Source of the DNA: Holothuria scabra
Lineage: Eukaryota; Echinodermata; Holothuroidea; Aspidochirotida; Holothuriidae
DNA length: 64,000 nt
Direction: 5' to 3'
Assembly (NCBI GenBank): GCA_037179385.1
Contig: CM074179.1
Span: forward strand, 70,451,806-70,515,805
Shown: positions 60,849 to 64,000 of the stretch, piece by piece
Layout: each line of letters opens with the position of its first letter
Position numbering within the stretch: the stretch's first letter is position 1
Translations under genes and position numbers: made by a program
Notes under the pieces: model-generated
The model's input: the letters and a program-made list of their open reading frames with translations, nothing else
The model's database searches: none
What the model was told of the DNA's origin: nothing

Positions 60849-61059
60849 AATAGAGATTAAAACCACTTACAGTAAAGAGTACGGGCAGTCATAAAGACAA
60901 TTTCATCAATTTAAAATATATTGAATTTAGCCAGGAGTGTTCAGGGGAGTTACATTAGCATGTTTTCTATTCCGTTTTGTAGTTTTCCTCCCGAAAAGAT
61001 ACGACACCATTTCATCCAATGGTAAAATTTTAATCTGGTAATTTTCCAATCAAAATAGC
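60849..61059. other. Unannotated stretch
   Basis: AT-rich, nothing recognised. Confidence 0.5.
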
Positions 61060-61340
61060 ACACCTTTGATCCTCATGCCATTTCCGGCTGTTTGAGGGTT
61101 TTTTTTTTCCAAAATTTTCTGTGGGCGCCGCGCCAACTAATGGTGTTTCTTCGCTTAGAGTTTCTCTGGCTGAAATTTGGTTTGAAGTGAACGTTTTTCA
61201 AAAAAAAAAAAAACCGAAAAATCAAAACACCGACTGCTTTTTCATCCATGCAAATCTGGGGAAAGCCATTTCAACTGTCAGAGGGGTATGACTTTTCAAA
61301 ATTTTATCTACACTGATGGTGGCGCTCCGCTTAGATAGTG
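61060..61340. repeat. Fragment made of hAT-element subrepeats
   Basis: Two worn copies of the subrepeat seen at 58152 and 58492: GGGCGCCGCGCCAACTAATG near 61125, and GATGGTGGCGCTCCGCTTAG near 61315. No terminal repeats are attached. Confidence 0.7.
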
Positions 61341-61522
61341 GGCCTGCTCCCATGTACTGCCATGTACAGATGTTCATTTTTTCAAACTTCGTCACTTTGG
61401 ATATACCATGAAATTCCTGGGCACTGGCATTGGGATGTATCTTTTAAATGTTTCTTCTTTCAATTAAAACTGAGTGAAAATAAAGGAAATAACGATTTTG
61501 TGTCCTGGAGGGTATAGTGAGG

Positions 61523-61700
61523 CTGACGCGTAGCCAGTGGATGAGGGTCGAAGGGGGCAGCGTCTAAGCCCCACCATCCCCCTCCCCCATTAGCATATTG
61601 GTGATACTTTTGCTTATTTTTACAATTATAGTGAATACGGCCTGGGAGGTGCCTTTTCCAGCGACTGGGGAGGCATTTTGGACCAAAATTTTCTTGCGCT
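61523..61700. repeat. Possible truncated hAT-type element
   Basis: CTGACGCGTAGCCAG resembles the CAGTGGCGTAGCCAG terminus, followed by G and C runs and a worn subrepeat ending TTTTCTTGCGCTCCGC. The right end is not found. Confidence 0.5.
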
Positions 61701-62049
61701 CCGCCCAAACCCAATTATTATTAGAAGATAGTTCATAAAATACATAATAATGGGTCTCCTGAAGAATACAAAATATCTATTAATTATGCACCAAATCACG
61801 TTTTTTTCACGTCAAAATTCTAGAAAGCTTAACATCGTAGGATGGGTGTGTCAACCATGTTATAGGTCAATTTAGACTAAATAATTACTAGGCCTAAATA
61901 AAGCATTTACAGGAAGTTACAAGAATTTATTGCTTTTAAATATTCACTTGATTGTATCTCTTCATATTTTAAAATATCGCGATACAGATAAGCAAACAAC
62001 ATGAATATTTTGAAAGACCTGGACATGGATCTTAAGTGAATAAAACGTA

Positions 62050-62320
62050 GTACGAAGGGACTGTAGTTGGCATGTGTAAATGTTCACCCAATATTCGTTC
62101 CCTGTGAAATGAAGGGGCTTAGAATTGACCTTACCTAATCCAGTGGATCGTCTGCGGCGATTAAATGCTTCTGTAAGGTGTAAATTAAATCGAATATAGA
62201 GGTTAGCAAATAAAATTCCATGTTTACATTTATTTAGAAATGCTGTCGTCAAATAAAGCGAACTGGGATCAGATTTCTTTCTAATTTTGTGAGTTTTCAT
62301 TAAAATCTTCACCTGCCCAT
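62050..62320. repeat. Old duplicated region, copy B, third block
   Basis: Matches 37112-37330 in copy A, from ACTGTAGTTGGCAT to CTTCACCTGCCC or CATCACCTGCCC. In copy A the TTC insertion starts right after CCTGCCC; here the sequence continues without it, giving the pre-insertion state. Confidence 0.75.
62135..62312 (-). CDS. Possible conserved exon, protein unknown
   Basis: Read on the minus strand after a GGGCAG acceptor-like site, it gives VKILMKTHKIRKKSDPSSLY, then LTTAFLNKCKHGILFANL and so on, to TGL and a good donor (GTAAGG). Its paralogue near 37170-37300 keeps the pattern SDPxSLYxTxAxLNKxK, with many of the differences at third codon positions (for example CTT/TTG Leu, ACG/ACT Thr). 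This suggests past selection on the protein. Copy A has an in-frame stop and is dead. I do not recognise the protein; length would be 178 bp, phases 0 and 1. Confidence 0.3.
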
Positions 62321-63277
62321 CGTTGGTCGGAAATAACCAAACATGCAGTTTGCAACATATGATAAATCGTCCAATCATTTGTTTGTCTTAGGACAACAAA
62401 AGGCTAAAATTATACGTACTTTTTCGTAACGTCACATCCGCAGAAATATTTTATCGGACTACGCGTTCCCGATAAAAGCTACCTGCCGTTACGACGTCAC
62501 GAAAAAGTGAAAAAAAAGGAGAAAAACAAACTTTTCATAAACCGGATACAAATTATATTATTACACTGATTAAAAGTTTTGAGTTTGGGAAGATTAAAAT
62601 AAAACTTATAAAACCGTGGCGTGACTGGATCCACGACAAAAAGTTCCTTCTTTAAAATGTTCGGAATTAAAACACTTCTGACAGCAATGACATTCACCAT
62701 TATAATCCTAAAAAGTTAAAGTTGTATTTGCTAAAAATAACACCTTGTTAATGATATGTCAGCGTTTGACTTCAAAGCGACATCAAGGGGGGTTTGAGGA
62801 TTATGTTAACTCTAAGCTCGACAACACTTTACTGTTTGGATACCTTGCTTTAACCAAAATGCTGTAGCTATTACTATCATTCCAAACGGTACATGGCAAA
62901 ATGATCCACATTGCGGAGTTGCCATGAATCTTCAATTTTTCTACGCCAGTCAGAGTTAAAACGCATATGTACTTGGGTGTTTTACTCCCCCGGTTAGCTA
63001 CAGCGCTGTCTCACGCTGAAGAACGTAAGAGAAGAATTGTCTGCGTGCATCTAGATTAATTACATATCGTACCTTTATATGCGCTGAATGCATGAAATGT
63101 CCAGTGTCGTTACACATGTGTACGTGCCTTTGCAAAGGGTGTACGCTCTGCTGTGCTAGTACATAGCTAGCATGAGATATATATTTGTAGGTAGGAAGGA
63201 GCCAATAAACAGCCATTGGTGACGTGCTGCCACTAACACGAGAGAACCATTCACGTCAGACGACGATACGGCGAGTT
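62321..63277. other. Unannotated stretch
   Basis: AT-rich, nothing recognised up to the gap. Confidence 0.45.
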
Positions 63278-63377
63278 NNNNNNNNNNNNNNNNNNNNNNN
63301 NNNNNNNNNNNNNNNNNNNNNNNNNNNNNNNNNNNNNNNNNNNNNNNNNNNNNNNNNNNNNNNNNNNNNNNNNNNNN
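63278..63377. other. Assembly gap of 100 N
   Basis: Exactly 100 N, the conventional placeholder for a gap of unknown size. Sequence on the two sides may not be truly adjacent. Confidence 0.99.
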
Positions 63378-64000
63378 TGAAATTTACATGAATGTATACT
63401 GGCTAGGTAAAGGGAACCATCTTTCCTACTGCGCCCGTTGACTTCTATGAAGTTTTTCATCACTTTCCTCTCTAGCTTATTTGACCTTTCCTTTATCAAA
63501 CAATGATTGTGCGGGCCTGGGCTAAATTTTCTTCGCAAAATATAATTATACTAGCGCAGATGAGGGACTCAAAATGACGAAGAAGTGCCAGCATTTCACA
63601 TCTGAGCCCTCTTTTTCTCCAAAGGGAAGATGTCCATTTCGCCGATCCACACCCCCCTCAGGACGTCGGGGCATCTACGCGATCCATCGTATACCCAGAT
63701 CCTGAATACCAGAATGATACATTTTTTCCTTACCCCTCTGACGGCGTTCAAAAATGGGGGCGATGAGTCGATTTATCCTCACACCAAAAACCGTGCAAAG
63801 CAAACTTAAAAGGAGCTTCGGTGGGCAATTTAGATACCACCCGGGCGTCATATGACCATATTCGAAGGTTACGCAACTTGGTAGTGTGTAGGAACAGAAC
63901 TGTTTGTACTGATCTGCCATAATGGTCACCTACTCTTCCGCCATAGCTTTCGTATCCTTCAAGTATTGGTTTCGTTCTCGTGCGTCTTCTTAACATTATC
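63378..64000. other. Unannotated end of window
   Basis: Slightly less AT-rich than the preceding region. Two overlapping minus-strand open frames (63675-63929 and 63748-63996) run toward the window end. Neither shows a motif I recognise, so I make no gene call. Confidence 0.4.

Noticed and set aside
63675..63996. Possible gene end at the right edge of the window
   Set aside because: Two overlapping frames compete, neither has a recognisable motif, and the window ends at once. Not enough to call.

Overview
This is a eukaryotic, animal-type intergenic window. It is AT-rich, has no long open reading frames of its own, and is dominated by transposable elements, microsatellites and one large satellite array. 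The element mix (Penelope-like retroelements with GIY-YIG endonuclease, hAT-type and TTAA-type non-autonomous DNA transposons, long (TA)n and (TTC)n tracts, and a sushi/CCP exon) suggests a marine invertebrate, perhaps a deuterostome such as an echinoderm, hemichordate or lancelet. That placement is a guess. A run of 100 N at 63278-63377 marks an assembly gap.

Layout. (1) 1-13083: AT-rich DNA with several small inverted-repeat elements and a pure (TTC)n tract of 585 bp. (2) 13084-28178: a 15.1-kb GC- and CpG-rich satellite of 42 full monomers (339-358 bp) plus two 99-bp short monomers. Each full monomer is a 252-bp MITE with piggyBac-like ends (TTAA target, CCCTTTRCCGYTGT termini) set in a 99-bp linker. 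The two short monomers are linker only with a single TTAA, so they look like precise empty sites. Higher-order duplications are visible, including a 3176-bp block of nine monomers repeated head to tail. (3) 28570-33854: a nest of Penelope-like fragments on both strands, including a 775-bp inverted repeat that encodes the linker and GIY-YIG region twice. The nest is interspersed with (TA)n tracts and contains one tRNA-Thr(TGU) gene between direct repeats. (4) 33955-37320: an old, degraded paralogue of sequences found again between about 47.8 and 62.3 kb. It carries a broken CCP exon, whereas the 48.4-kb copy is intact. (5) 37330-38524: a second (TTC)n tract (920 bp) with the same 275-bp flank as the first. 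(6) 38.8-61.7 kb: three hAT-type elements with visible target-site duplications (two perfect, one degraded), further fragments, two more MITEs and simple repeats. (7) 61.7-64 kb: a possible conserved exon of unknown protein, then the gap and unannotated sequence.

The only candidates for host protein-coding sequence lie on the minus strand: an intact phase 1-1 CCP exon at 48423-48605, a possible signal-peptide first exon at 53670-53730 that would join it in the same phase, and an unknown exon-like segment at 62135-62312. The many similar reading frames inside the satellite are by-products of repeating GC-rich DNA, not genes.
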